In this document: in pieces, positions 33,526 through 42,437 of the stretch
Position numbering within the stretch: the first letter of the stretch is position 1
How the letters are laid out: each line of letters begins with the position of its first letter
From: Sphingobium nicotianae
GTDB taxonomy: Bacteria; Pseudomonadota; Alphaproteobacteria; Sphingomonadales; Sphingomonadaceae
Reading direction: 5' to 3'
Assembly (NCBI RefSeq): GCF_018603885.1
Contig: NZ_JAHGAW010000011.1
Span: forward strand, 62,001 to 126,000
DNA length: 64,000 bases
Made by a program: the position numbers and the translations under genes
The notes under the pieces: generated by a model
Database searches by the model: none
What the model was told of the DNA's origin: nothing
The model's input: the letters and a program-made list of their open reading frames with translations, nothing else

Positions 33526-34377
33526 GTGGCGGGCACGATGGCAGCCGGGCTCGGGCTCGCGCTGTTCTCCGCCATCACCTCGTCGCTGGCCCACGCGCTG
33601 CTGAAGTCGGGCGACGACAAGCTGGTCGTGCAGGCCTGGATCCGCATGACCGAATTCGTGCTGGCCGCGCCGATCGCTTTGTGGATCGGCCTGCCGCCGG
33701 CCAATCTCTGGCCCTGGCTGATCGCGGCCATGGCGATCCACGCCATCTACCAGCTCGCTCTGGCCTGGTCCTATGCGATGAGCGACTTCACCGCCGCCTA
33801 TCCGATCGCGCGGGGCTTCACGCCGATCTTCACGGCGCTGCTCGGCATTGCCTTCCTCGGTGACCGGATCGACGAGTTCGTGCTGCTCGGCATCGGCATC
33901 GTCAGCGCCGGCATCCTGTGCCTGGCGGGCAATCGCGCCATCTCCCGCGCCGGGCTGGTCGCGGCCGCCTGCACGGGGCTGCTCACGACTTGCTATACCT
34001 TGGTCGATGCCAAGGGCGTGCGTGCCGCGCCGGACATGCTGACCTTCATCACCTGGTTCTTCCTGCTCGATTCCATCTCGATGCCGCTCGCCCTGTTCGC
34101 GCGCAGCGGGCGCAAGTCGTTCGGCTTCCTAGCCCGCGACATGAAGCCGGGCATGCTGGCCGGCATCATGGCGCCGATCTCCTTCGCGCCCGCCTTGTTC
34201 GCGCTCGGCATGGCGCCGGTGGGCGTCGTTGCCGCGGTGCGCGAATCGAGCATCGTCTTCGGCCTCGCGCTCGGCGCCATGGTCCTCAAGGAGCGCCTGA
34301 GCCGCCTGCGCATCGGCGGCGCGTTGCTCGTGACGCTCGGCACCCTCACCGTCATTGCCCGTTCGGCATTCGCCTGA
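33526..34377 (+). CDS. EamA-family permease in rib cluster, possible flavin transporter
   Basis: This is a polytopic membrane protein of 283 residues with the EamA/DMT layout of about ten spans in two repeats. The first half has [21 protein letters not shown] and the second [30 protein letters not shown], the classical DMT end. The start is GTG 33526 with GAGGA six bases upstream, two bases past the ribB stop. Being sandwiched between ribB and ribH makes a flavin or precursor transporter of the RibN kind plausible. This is inference from context; the family also moves amino acids and other metabolites. Confidence 0.8.
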   Translation: MAGTMAAGLGLALFSAITSSLAHALLKSGDDKLVVQAWIRMTEFVLAAPIALWIGLPPANLWPWLIAAMAIHAIYQLALAWSYAMSDFTAAYPIARGFTPIFTALLGIAFLGDRIDEFVLLGIGIVSAGILCLAGNRAISRAGLVAAACTGLLTTCYTLVDAKGVRAAPDMLTFITWFFLLDSISMPLALFARSGRKSFGFLARDMKPGMLAGIMAPISFAPALFALGMAPVGVVAAVRESSIVFGLALGAMVLKERLSRLRIGGALLVTLGTLTVIARSAFA

Positions 34378-34397
34378 TCTCTCGAAAGGACCCAGAC

Positions 34398-34820
34398 ATG
34401 GCCAAGTTCCTCATCGTCGAAGCGCGCTTCTACGACCACCTGAACGACCTGCTCATCGAGGGCGCGACCGCCGCGCTGGAGGACGAGGGCCACAGGGTCG
34501 AGATACTGACCGTGCCCGGCGCGCTCGAGATCCCCGGCGCCATCGCCATGGCTGCGGAAAGCGGGCGCTATGACGGCTTCGTCGCGATCGGCGTCGTCAT
34601 CCGCGGCGAGACCTATCATTTCGAGGTGGTCTCGAACGAAAGCGCCCGCGGCATCATGGCGCTGACCATGGACGGCATCGCCATCGGCAACGGCATCCTG
34701 ACGGTCGAAAACGAGGCGCAGGCGCTCGTCCGCGCCGACCCGAAGCAGAGCGACAAAGGCGGCGGCGCGGCCCGGGCGGCGGCGCGGATGCTCCAGATCG
34801 CCAGCAGCTTCGGGGATTAA
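34398..34820 (+). CDS. ribH: 6,7-dimethyl-8-ribityllumazine synthase
   Basis: This 140-residue enzyme condenses the pyrimidine from RibD's pathway with the four-carbon unit from RibB. Conserved stretches are [51 protein letters not shown] and [14 protein letters not shown]. The length is that of the short icosahedral or pentameric type. The ATG at 34398 follows GAAAGGA. It completes the local ribD-ribE-ribB-ribH set on the plus strand. Confidence 0.95.
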   Translation: MAKFLIVEARFYDHLNDLLIEGATAALEDEGHRVEILTVPGALEIPGAIAMAAESGRYDGFVAIGVVIRGETYHFEVVSNESARGIMALTMDGIAIGNGILTVENEAQALVRADPKQSDKGGGAARAAARMLQIASSFGD

Positions 34821-34911
34821 GCAAAGCACGTCAATTCGATCCGTCATCCCGGCATTGGAGCGACGGATCGAAGGTGTGCCAGTCTCTATCCTGTTTAGAC
34901 TGGACTGGCTT

Positions 34912-34935
34912 GTGTTCCTGCGAAAGCAGGAACAC
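34912..34935. terminator. Perfect GAAA-tetraloop hairpin after ribH
   Basis: Ten perfect pairs (GTGTTCCTGC with GCAGGAACAC) are closed by a GAAA tetraloop. It lies 90 bases past the ribH stop and 25 bases from the stop of a convergent gene. No T-run follows, so it may stabilise transcript ends or be a dispersed repeat rather than a classical terminator. Hairpins with this TTCCTGCGAAAGCAGGAA core occur repeatedly in sphingomonad intergenic DNA. Confidence 0.65.
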
Positions 34936-34960
34936 TGATTCCGCTCACGCAGGATAAGCT

Positions 34961-35704
34961 CTAGTCGGCCTTGATCGGCAGCTCGATGTAACCGCTGTTG
35001 CCGGTCTTCAGATTATGCGCGGCAATCCCGAGCCGGTAGGCGCCCCTGCCGGGCAGCGTGAGGTCGCCTTCAAATCCGCCCGGTGCCGTGATGAAGGCGA
35101 GCGGCGCAGCCCCGACCACCTTCCCACGCTGCCGCAGCGTCGCTTTGACTTCATAATCCGCCGCATCCCACAGGCCCCCGGGCGTGATCGGGCACCCGCA
35201 CATCAACTCGACCTTCGCGCTGATCTTCGCCGCCACGCCCGAGATCCTTGCCTGCGGCGTGATGACGAGACCCGGCAGCTCGATTGTCCAGCCCTCCCCC
35301 TGCGTCATGCCTTCTCCCGGCATGATCCAGCGCTGCTGGCTCGCTCGCAGCGCCGATCCGGGGTGGCCAAGCGGACCCTCGACCGTCAGTTCGACCAGCG
35401 TCGGCTGCGCAATATCGAGGCTCGCCGCATAGGCCGCGGCCCCCTCACTACTACGGAGCGGGCTGCGACCGGACGCATGCATGATCCGGTCGGTGTCGCC
35501 GGTGCCGCCCTGCGTGACGCCCTCGGCCAGACGCTTGCCGCTCCGCACATCGCGCAGCGTCACCCGCGCGCCGCCCATCGACGTGCCGATGAACTTGGCG
35601 TCGCGCGCGATCACGCGGACGGTGACCGGCGTCGGCTCGGCCAGGGATGGCGCGGCGATCACAAGCAGCACCATCGCAATCAGGCCGTGAAATCGGTTGG
35701 ACAT
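34961..35704 (-). CDS. Hypothetical periplasmic protein
   Basis: This 247-residue protein has a clear signal peptide (MSNRFHGLIAMVLLVIAAPS, cleavage at SLA) and a mature part dominated by short beta-strand-like segments. Examples are VTVRVIARDAKFIG, ARVTLRDVRSGKRLAEGV, and near the end YRLGIAAHNLKTGNSGYIEL, which has the look of immunoglobulin-like folds. A CGCP motif near residue 174 holds two cysteines. No family is recognised. The ATG at 35704 has TAGGAG at good spacing. It is followed upstream by a TetR gene with only ten bases between, so the two are likely co-transcribed. Confidence 0.6.
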   Translation of the reverse strand: MSNRFHGLIAMVLLVIAAPSLAEPTPVTVRVIARDAKFIGTSMGGARVTLRDVRSGKRLAEGVTQGGTGDTDRIMHASGRSPLRSSEGAAAYAASLDIAQPTLVELTVEGPLGHPGSALRASQQRWIMPGEGMTQGEGWTIELPGLVITPQARISGVAAKISAKVELMCGCPITPGGLWDAADYEVKATLRQRGKVVGAAPLAFITAPGGFEGDLTLPGRGAYRLGIAAHNLKTGNSGYIELPIKAD

Positions 35705-35714
35705 GCAGCGTCTC

Positions 35715-36287
35715 CTATCTGCCCGGGCAGGCATCGGCAAAGCCGCTGACCAGCGCCTTCAGGCCAATGTCGAAACTCTCGTCGAAGTCCAGCATCTCGT
35801 CGAGATAGTCGTGCATCGGCCCGTTGGCCTCGAAGCTGGCCCAGCCGAGCGCGAAGGAAATGACCGAGGCAACGAACGCGAGCGCGCGCCCCTGATCGAG
35901 TCCGAGTGCGGCCAGCGGCGCAGCGATGCGCGCGGCATGATCGGCGACGTCACGGTCGCGCGGGGCAGGCGCGCTGGCGCAGAGGCGCGCGCCGTCGCGA
36001 TGCGTGGCGAAGGTGGCGCGCAAAGCATGGCCGAAGCCGCGCAGCCAGTCACGCCAATGGGCCGCATGCGGCACGCCGGCATAGGCCGGCGCATAGATGT
36101 CCTGCGCCATCAGGCCGAGCAGTTCGCCCTTGTCCGCAATATGCCAGTAAAGCGCGGGCGCCTGCACACCCAGCCGCGCGGCCAGCCGGCGCATCGAGAG
36201 GCCCTCCAGCCCCTCTTCTTCAAGCAGCGCGAAAGCGGCGCCGACCAATCGGTCACGATCGAGCGCGGGAGCAGCGGAGCGGGCCAT
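35715..36287 (-). CDS. TetR/AcrR-family repressor
   Basis: This 190-residue protein has an N-terminal TetR-type helix-turn-helix: LVGAAFALLEEEGLEGLSMR, then RLAARLGVQAPALYWHIADKGEL at about residues 34-56. The C-terminal half is a variable ligand-binding domain of the TetR_C type. It is divergent from a Rieske oxygenase gene, with a palindrome between them that is a good candidate for its operator. The inducer is unknown but may be a substrate of the oxygenase. It likely also controls the exported protein downstream on its own strand. Confidence 0.9.
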   Translation of the reverse strand: MARSAAPALDRDRLVGAAFALLEEEGLEGLSMRRLAARLGVQAPALYWHIADKGELLGLMAQDIYAPAYAGVPHAAHWRDWLRGFGHALRATFATHRDGARLCASAPAPRDRDVADHAARIAAPLAALGLDQGRALAFVASVISFALGWASFEANGPMHDYLDEMLDFDESFDIGLKALVSGFADACPGR

Positions 36288-36298
36288 GTCGCAATGGA

Positions 36299-36324
36299 TT
36301 GACTGTTTAACACTGTTAAGTCAA
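36299..36324. promoter_or_regulatory. Operator-like palindrome between tetR and Rieske genes
   Basis: A perfect 13-base palindrome TTAACA-C-TGTTAA (36307-36319) lies inside a larger one whose ends are TTGACT (36299-36304) and AGTCAA (36319-36324). The TTGACT ends are also good -35 boxes on both strands, so a protein bound at the centre would block both divergent promoters. It sits 12 bases from the TetR start and about 38 from the oxygenase start. Confidence 0.7.
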
Positions 36325-36361
36325 CATCGCGGCAGGAGAGAAACTGCAAGAGCGCCACATC

Positions 36362-37435
36362 ATGACTGCATCAGCCCATGCACCCGCCCCTTATGTCCGC
36401 AATGCCTGGTACGTCGCCGCCTGGTCGCAGGATCTGGCGGCGGAAAAGCCATTCGGCCTGACCATCCTGGGCGAACCGATTGTCCTGTGGCGTACGGCGA
36501 GCAACGCCATTCACGCGCTGGAGGATCGCTGCGTCCACCGCCTCGCACCGCTGTCTCTCGGCCGCTGCGAAGGCGAACGGCTGCGCTGCATGTATCATGG
36601 CCTGCTCTTCGATGCCGCCGGCAAGGTCGTCGAGATACCGGGGCAGGACATCATCCCGGCTCAGGCGCGGGTGAAGCATTATGCGGTCATCGAGCGGCAT
36701 AGCTGGGTCTGGGTCTGGATGGGCGCGGCGGAGACGGCCGATCCGGCGCTCATTCCGCCCGCCGTCGGGTTCGACGATCCCGATTATCTCCTCGGCCACG
36801 GCCATCTCGATTATGCGGCCGAGGCGCGGCTGATCAACGACAATCTCCTCGATTTCAGTCATCTTTCCTACGTCCATGCCAACAGCTTCGGCGCCGGACC
36901 GCAATTCGCGCAGACGCAGCCGACGATCACGCCGCTCGACCGGGGCGTGCGTGTCCAGCGCTGGAGGACCAACACATTCGGCCAGAGCAATCGCAAGTCG
37001 CCGGTGCCGATCGACACCTGGCAGAGCTACGACTTCCTCGTGCCGGGCGTCCTCCTGATGTGGAGCGGGCAATATAAGCTCGGCGCGGCGCAGGCGCTCG
37101 ATTTCGCGCCGCCCGTCATGGACGACGCGATCGGCGGACTCAATTTCACGAGCCAGGCGGTGACGCCGCTGACCGGCACGACTTCGCGCTATTTCTTCTC
37201 CTGGGGACCGCACCGCCGCCATGGCGACGAAGCGACGCGCGACGCGATGATGGCGATGGCCGGCATGGCGTTCGCCGAGGACAAGCTGATGATCGAGGCG
37301 CAGCAGCGCATGATCGACGTGACGGCCGACCCGCGCATCATGCCGACCAGTCACGATCGCGGTGTGATCCTGTTCAATCGGCTGGTGAAGAAGCTGGCCG
37401 GCGACGGCGGCGAGGCGGCGAGAGACGCCGCATAG
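36362..37435 (+). CDS. Rieske aromatic-ring/O-demethylase oxygenase, alpha subunit
   Basis: This 357-residue oxygenase belongs to the Rieske non-haem iron group nearest vanillate O-demethylases (VanA-like). The Rieske cluster ligands are C57, H59, C76 and H79 in CVHRLAPLSLGRCEGERLRC followed by MYHG. The mononuclear iron site falls in LINDNLLDFSHLSYVHANSF near residue 160-175. Substrate cannot be told. No ferredoxin-reductase partner gene is next to it, so electrons must come from an unlinked reductase. It diverges from a TetR regulator that likely controls it. Confidence 0.87.
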   Translation: MTASAHAPAPYVRNAWYVAAWSQDLAAEKPFGLTILGEPIVLWRTASNAIHALEDRCVHRLAPLSLGRCEGERLRCMYHGLLFDAAGKVVEIPGQDIIPAQARVKHYAVIERHSWVWVWMGAAETADPALIPPAVGFDDPDYLLGHGHLDYAAEARLINDNLLDFSHLSYVHANSFGAGPQFAQTQPTITPLDRGVRVQRWRTNTFGQSNRKSPVPIDTWQSYDFLVPGVLLMWSGQYKLGAAQALDFAPPVMDDAIGGLNFTSQAVTPLTGTTSRYFFSWGPHRRHGDEATRDAMMAMAGMAFAEDKLMIEAQQRMIDVTADPRIMPTSHDRGVILFNRLVKKLAGDGGEAARDAA

Positions 37436-37465
37436 CGACGTCCTCGCACCTCCTCCTCTCGGGCG

Positions 37466-38536
37466 TCAGGCGCTCGCCACTTCGTAGCGCGGATAATCCG
37501 CATAGCCCTCGTCGATTGGCTGATAGAGGCCCGGCCCCTGCTTGACCTCGGCAAGCGGATGCCCTTCCTGCAGGCGATCGACCAGATCGGGATTGGCGAT
37601 GAATGGCCGGCCGATACTGATCGCGTCCGCCCGGCCATCGGCGACCGCGGCATTGCCATCCGCCAGGCCATACTCGCCGTTCAACACGAGCACGCCGCCG
37701 AACACGGCGCGGACCGCCGGCGATACGGGCTGCTGCGCGTCATTGCGCGCTTCCTTGAGCTCCAGGAAGGCGATACCGATCCTGTCGAGTTCGCGCGCCG
37801 CATAGACGAAGAGCGGCTCGGGATTGGAATCGATCACGCCCTGCACGTCGCCATTGGGCGAGAGCCGCACCGAGACCTTGTCAGAACCCACCGCATCGAC
37901 CAGCGCCTGCGTCACTTCGAGCAGGAGCCGCGCGCGATTCTCGATCGAGCCGCCATAAGCATCCTCGCGATGATTGCCCGAGTCGCGCAGGAACTGGTCG
38001 ATGAGATAGCCATTGGCGCCGTGCAGCTGAACGCCGTCGAACCCCGCGCGGATCGCATTCTTCGCAGCGTGGACATAGTCGGCGATAATGCCGGGGATCT
38101 CGTCCAGCCGCAGCGGCCGCGCCTCGACATGGGGCTGGCGGCCCTCATAGGTGAAGGCTTCGCCGGGCGCGGTCGTCGCGCTCGCAGAGACAGGTTGCGC
38201 GCCCGACATCGCCGGATGGACGACCCGGCCCATGTGCCAGAGCTGCGCGACGATGCGTCCGCCCGCATCGTGCACGGCCTGCGTCACCGGCTTCCAGGCT
38301 TCCACCTGCTCGTCGGTCCAAAGGCCCGGCGAATAAGGCCAGCCCGCCCCCTGCACGCTGATCGGCGCGGCCTCGCTGATGATGAGGCCAGCACCGGCGC
38401 GCTGCGCATAATAATCGGCCATGCGCGGCAGCGGCACATGCTCTCGGGTGGCGCGTCCACGCGTCATCGGCGCCATCATGATGCGGTTGGACAAAGTGAC
38501 ACCGCCGATTGTGATCGGATCGAACAGACTGGTCAT
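37466..38536 (-). CDS. Old Yellow Enzyme family alkene reductase
   Basis: This 356-residue FMN enzyme is an NADPH-dependent ene-reductase of the OYE/NemA/XenB group, reducing activated double bonds and nitro compounds. It begins with LFDPITIGGVTLSNRIMMAP and shows the substrate-binding pair HGANGYLIDQF, then RDSGNHREDAYGGSIENR and ADAISIGRPFIANPDL. The conserved arginine and FMN-binding segments are complete. It converges on the Rieske oxygenase gene with 30 bases between. An accessory role in detoxification or aromatic breakdown is likely but not shown. Confidence 0.92.
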   Translation of the reverse strand: MTSLFDPITIGGVTLSNRIMMAPMTRGRATREHVPLPRMADYYAQRAGAGLIISEAAPISVQGAGWPYSPGLWTDEQVEAWKPVTQAVHDAGGRIVAQLWHMGRVVHPAMSGAQPVSASATTAPGEAFTYEGRQPHVEARPLRLDEIPGIIADYVHAAKNAIRAGFDGVQLHGANGYLIDQFLRDSGNHREDAYGGSIENRARLLLEVTQALVDAVGSDKVSVRLSPNGDVQGVIDSNPEPLFVYAARELDRIGIAFLELKEARNDAQQPVSPAVRAVFGGVLVLNGEYGLADGNAAVADGRADAISIGRPFIANPDLVDRLQEGHPLAEVKQGPGLYQPIDEGYADYPRYEVASA

Positions 38537-38692
38537 GGAAACTCCCCATCAAGGCAATTAGAAATCACGCCTACCCGCGCCGAAAGCTAGGATGCGGCTG
38601 CCCATTCGACAATGGGCTCGCTTCCCAAGGAAAACTTGCCGCCCTGCCTGTCGAACTTTCGCGCCGCCTCGCGATCAGCTAGGGACGAGGTC

Positions 38693-39376
38693 ATGATCAG
38701 CCCAGCGCGCCCCGAGACAGGACTTCGAGAAGACGAGACGCTCGACGAACTGCGCCTGCGCCTCGCTCCTTTGGTTGCGGCCAATGCGGCCTTCGACGGC
38801 TGGAGCAAGGTCGCCGTCGCGAGCGCCGCTGAAGCCGCCGGGGTGGATCGCGATATCGCCGCCCTGGCGTTCGATGGCAGCGCGATGGTCATGATCGATG
38901 CCTGGTTCGCCAGTGTCGATGCCGCGATGCTGACACGTTTACCTCCCGGGATGCTGGCGGCGATGAAGATTCGCGAGCGCATCACCGCGCTGGTCGAGGC
39001 CCGCCTCGATCTGCTTGCGCCGCATCGCGAGACGCTGCGTCGCGCGCAAGCCATTCTCGCCATGCCGAAAAACGTCAGTCGCGCCGCGCAACTCGGCTGG
39101 CGCGCGGCCGACACGATGTGGCGCGCGGCGGGTGACACGGCCGTCGACTATAATCACTACACCAAGCGCGCCACGCTCGGCACGGTCTACGCCGCAACCC
39201 TGCTCGTCTTCGTCAATGACGAGAGCGAGGATCATGCCGATACGCGCGCCTTCCTCGCCCGGCGCATCGACGGGATCATGCGCTTCGAAAAAGCCAAAGC
39301 GCGCTTCACCGCCGGCGCGGACAATCATTTCAGCATTCCCCGCTTCTTGGGGCGCCTGCGCTACCGAGGACGGTAG
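38693..39376 (+). CDS. COQ9-family protein
   Basis: This 227-residue protein is a bacterial homologue of COQ9, the lipid-binding partner of ubiquinone biosynthesis in mitochondria and alphaproteobacteria. The N-terminus has the TetR-like helical start (DELRLRLAPLVAANAAFDGW), and the C-terminal core contains NVSRAAQLGWRAADTMWRAAGDTAVDYNHY, the COQ9 signature (residues about 130-160), with a preserved lysine-arginine pair. The ATG at 38693 has GACGAGG upstream; the frame is open further. It stands between an Old Yellow Enzyme gene and feoA. Confidence 0.9.
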   Translation: MISPARPETGLREDETLDELRLRLAPLVAANAAFDGWSKVAVASAAEAAGVDRDIAALAFDGSAMVMIDAWFASVDAAMLTRLPPGMLAAMKIRERITALVEARLDLLAPHRETLRRAQAILAMPKNVSRAAQLGWRAADTMWRAAGDTAVDYNHYTKRATLGTVYAATLLVFVNDESEDHADTRAFLARRIDGIMRFEKAKARFTAGADNHFSIPRFLGRLRYRGR

Positions 39377-39394
39377 CACAGCGGATCTCACCTA

Positions 39395-39506
39395 CTCCGT
39401 CCGGTGCCAGCGTCCGTGGAGCTTGTCGAGACGGCTTTCGAAAATGGCAGTCTCGCGGAATTTTCTCCACTCCGCTTCTCGAGTTCGCTCGAAACGAACA
39501 GAGGAC
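39395..39506 (-). repeat. Diverged copy of the 118-bp palindromic repeat
   Basis: Read on the minus strand, this stretch starts TCTGTTCGTTTCGAGCGAAC and later has CTCGAGAAG and CCGTCTCGACAAGCTCCACGGACG, matching the blocks of the repeats at 1988 and 24829 with many substitutions and indels. It sits upstream of the Fur-like site and feoA. Confidence 0.6.
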
Positions 39507-39534
39507 TTGAACCGCCGCTTGCCCCTCGCTTCCG

Positions 39535-39553
39535 TTATTGATAATCACTCGCA
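39535..39553 (+). promoter_or_regulatory. Fur-box-like site in front of feoA
   Basis: The sequence TTATTGATAATCACTCGCA, read in reverse as TGCGAGTGATTATCAATAA, resembles the alphaproteobacterial Fur site built around TGATTATCA. It lies 27 bases before the feoA GTG. Repression of feoAB by iron-loaded Fur would fit, but the match is by eye. Confidence 0.5.
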
Positions 39554-39580
39554 GGAATCGCTCGAAAGCCCCACCTGCCC

Positions 39581-39874
39581 GTGCTCCTGACCAAACTCAC
39601 GCCCAATCTCCCGGCCTATGTCGATATCGTCGACTGGTCGGCCATGTCAGAGACGGACGGACGACGCCTGCGGGAGCTGGGTCTCTGCGAAGGGGCAAGC
39701 ATCGAGCTGCTACACCGCGCGGGCTTCACAGGCCGCGGCGCGCATGCCTGCCGGGTCGGGCGCATGATCGTCGCGATGCGCGCTGCCCATGCCGCGGCAA
39801 TCACCGTGCGCTCTCAGATGGACCCGATTGACTCGGTGGCAGACGGGATGTCACGCGAGGTGGGCGCCGCCTGA
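39581..39874 (+). CDS. feoA: FeoA-like protein
   Basis: This 97-residue protein has the small SH3-like FeoA fold, an accessory of ferrous-iron uptake. Visible features are the ETDGRRLRELGLCEGASIELL segment and RVGRMIVAMRAAHAAAITV, which fit the FeoA pattern of 'RL..LGL..G..V'. The start is GTG at 39581; no ATG is close. It overlaps feoB by one base (TGATG), showing translational coupling. A Fur-like box lies upstream. Confidence 0.85.
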   Translation: MLLTKLTPNLPAYVDIVDWSAMSETDGRRLRELGLCEGASIELLHRAGFTGRGAHACRVGRMIVAMRAAHAAAITVRSQMDPIDSVADGMSREVGAA

Positions 39875-41739
39875 TGGACCACGCCGGCATGATCGCGCTG
39901 GTCGGCAATCCCAATGCCGGCAAGAGCGCCCTGTTCAATGCACTGACCGGCGCGCGCCAGAAGGTCGGCAACTATCCCGGCGTCACCGTCGAGCGGAAGG
40001 CCGGCCGGCTGGCGCTCGCAGACGGGCGCCAGGTCGATATCGTCGATCTGCCCGGCACCTATAGCCTCGACCCCAAGAGCCCGGACGAGACCGTCACCCG
40101 CAATGTCATCTTCGGTTATCAGGAAGGCGAACGCACGCCGGACGTGCTGGTCATCGTCGTCGACGCCGCCAATCTCGACAATCATTTGCGCTTCGCGCTG
40201 GAGCTGATCGCGCTCGGTCGCCCCTGCATCATTGCGCTCAACATGGTCGATCTGGCGACGCGTGACGGGCTGGAGCTGGATGCCGGGCGCCTGTCGGAGG
40301 ATCTGGGCGTGCCGGTGATCCCGACCGTGGCCGTGCGCCGGCGCGGGCTCGATCATCTGCGCGAGACGATCGAAGCGGCGGTCCCGGCTCATGGCCTGCC
40401 GAAGTCGGTGCATGCCGAGAATGTGACGTTCGACGAAGCGCGGTTGCGCCGCGAGGCCCAGCGCATCGCCCGCCGCGCGATCGTCTCGGAAACGCCGACG
40501 CGGCGGCTGACCGGCGCGATCGACAAGGTGGTGCTGCATCCGGTCGGTGGCTTGCTGCTGCTGTTCGGGCTGATGTTCGTGGTCTTCCAGGCCGTGTTCA
40601 GCTGGTCGGAAGCGCCGGTCGCGATGATTGAGGATGCCTTCAAGGCGCTTGCGGGCCTTGTCCAGACCATCCTGCCCGAAGGCTTCTGGCGCGATCTCAT
40701 CATCCAGGGCGCCATCGCCGGCGTCGGCTCGGTGGTCGTCTTCCTGCCGCAGATCCTCATCCTCTTCTTCTTCATCCTGATGCTGGAGGCGACCGGCTAC
40801 ATGACCCGCGCCGCCTTCCTGATGGATGGCCTCATGGCGCGCGTTGGCCTCTCGGGCCGCGCCTTCATCCCCCTGCTCTCCAGCTTCGCCTGCGCGGTGC
40901 CTGGCATCATGGCAACGCGGACGATCGCCGACCCCAAGGACCGGCTCACGACGATCCTGATCGCGCCGCTGATGACCTGCTCCGCGCGCTGGCCGGTCTA
41001 TACGCTGATCATCGGCGCGTTCATCCCGGCGCGCACGGTCGGCTATGGCATCGGCCTGCAGGGGCTTGTGCTGTTCGGGCTGTTCATCTCGGGGATCATC
41101 GGCGCGCTCCTGGTGGCGAGCGTACTGCGCCTCACCGTCACCAAGGGGGGCGGCGGCAGTTTCCTGATGGAGCTGCCCAAATATCAGATGCCGCTGCTGC
41201 GTGACGTGGTCCTGGGTCTGTGGCAGCGCGCCATCATCTTCCTGAAGCGCGCCGGTACCATAATCTTCTTCACGACGATCGTCCTGTGGCTGCTCCTTTC
41301 ATTCCCCAAGCCGCCGGCCGGAGACCCGACGCTGCCGGTGAATTACAGTACGGCGGGCCGCATCGCGAGTGTGCTGACGCCTGTGCTGCGGCCGATCGGC
41401 TTCAATCATGAGATCGCGCTCGCGCTGATCCCGGCCATGGCCGCGCGCGAGGTTGCCGTCTCCGCCCTCGCCACCGCCAATGCCATCGCCGAGAGCGACG
41501 ACGAGGACGCGACGGCCAAGACACTGGGCGAGCATCTGCAAGGCCGCTGGACGCTGCCGACGGCGCTCGCCTTCCTCGCCTGGTTCGTCTTCGCCCCGCA
41601 ATGCATCTCGACCATCGCCGTCACCCGGCGCGAGACCAACGGCTGGCGCTGGCCGCTGTTCATGGTGGGCTATCTGTTCACGCTCGCTTATATCGCGGCA
41701 GGCGCGACCTACTGGACGGCGGTCGCCGCGGGGCTTTAG
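39874..41739 (+). CDS. feoB: Ferrous iron transporter FeoB
   Basis: This 621-residue protein couples a G-protein domain to a membrane channel for ferrous iron. The GTPase domain (residues 1-165) has MIALVGNPNAGKSALFNALT (G1), GNYPGVTVERK (G2), DLPGTYSL (G3) and ALNMVDLA (G4). The membrane part contains the paired gate motifs SFACAVPGIMATRTI and a second one near LIPAMAAREVAVSALATA. Membrane segments are many. The ATG at 39874 overlaps the feoA stop. A FeoC gene is absent, which is usual in alphaproteobacteria. Confidence 0.95.
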   Translation: MDHAGMIALVGNPNAGKSALFNALTGARQKVGNYPGVTVERKAGRLALADGRQVDIVDLPGTYSLDPKSPDETVTRNVIFGYQEGERTPDVLVIVVDAANLDNHLRFALELIALGRPCIIALNMVDLATRDGLELDAGRLSEDLGVPVIPTVAVRRRGLDHLRETIEAAVPAHGLPKSVHAENVTFDEARLRREAQRIARRAIVSETPTRRLTGAIDKVVLHPVGGLLLLFGLMFVVFQAVFSWSEAPVAMIEDAFKALAGLVQTILPEGFWRDLIIQGAIAGVGSVVVFLPQILILFFFILMLEATGYMTRAAFLMDGLMARVGLSGRAFIPLLSSFACAVPGIMATRTIADPKDRLTTILIAPLMTCSARWPVYTLIIGAFIPARTVGYGIGLQGLVLFGLFISGIIGALLVASVLRLTVTKGGGGSFLMELPKYQMPLLRDVVLGLWQRAIIFLKRAGTIIFFTTIVLWLLLSFPKPPAGDPTLPVNYSTAGRIASVLTPVLRPIGFNHEIALALIPAMAAREVAVSALATANAIAESDDEDATAKTLGEHLQGRWTLPTALAFLAWFVFAPQCISTIAVTRRETNGWRWPLFMVGYLFTLAYIAAGATYWTAVAAGL

Positions 41740-41824
41740 CGTCCATCGGCGGCCCTAGACGGCGGCCTCTGCGCGACTATAAGCGGGTGAAATCTTCATC
41801 CCATTCAAGTCTCCGGAGAGCCCC

Positions 41825-42352
41825 ATGGCAGGCAGCGTCAACAAAGTCATTCTCGTCGGCAATCTCGGCGCCGACCCTGAAGTGAAGAGCTTCAGCAATG
41901 GCGGGCGCATCTGCAACCTGCGCATCGCGACCTCGGAAAACTGGACCGATCGCGCCAGTGGCGAGCGCAAGGAACGCACCGAGTGGCACAGCGTCGTGAT
42001 TCGCTCCGACGGTCTCATCGGCATCGCCGAGCGCTACCTGCGCAAGGGCAAGAAGGTCTATATCGAGGGATCGCTGCAGACCCGCAAATGGCAGGACCAG
42101 AACGGACAGGATCGCTACTCGACCGAGATCGTGCTGTCCGGCCCCGGCTCGGTGATGACGATGCTGGACGGCGGCCCCGGCGAAGGCGGCGGCGCACGCT
42201 CGGGCGGCGGTGGCGGCGGCAGCCGCGAAGGCTGGGGCAATGACGATGCCGGCGGCGGCTTCGGCGGCGGCCGTCCGGCGGGCGGCGCGGCGCGCTCGGG
42301 TAGCGGCGGCGGCTTCAACGATGGTCTGGACGACGACGAAATCCCGTTCTGA
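41825..42352 (+). CDS. ssb: Single-stranded DNA-binding protein
   Basis: This 175-residue protein coats single-stranded DNA in replication and repair. The OB-fold domain is residues 1-115 ([62 protein letters not shown]). The C-terminal tail is rich in glycine and ends in the acidic tip DDDEIPF used to recruit partner proteins. The ATG at 41825 is clear. No SOS-type operator is evident upstream. Confidence 0.96.
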   Translation: MAGSVNKVILVGNLGADPEVKSFSNGGRICNLRIATSENWTDRASGERKERTEWHSVVIRSDGLIGIAERYLRKGKKVYIEGSLQTRKWQDQNGQDRYSTEIVLSGPGSVMTMLDGGPGEGGGARSGGGGGGSREGWGNDDAGGGFGGGRPAGGAARSGSGGGFNDGLDDDEIPF

Positions 42353-42437
42353 ACCACCAGGTCGTCCCCGTGGCCCGAAGGCCGACGAGCCACAGCCGGG
42401 ATTGCTACGGTACTGATCCTGCGTGCGCAGCTCGGCC

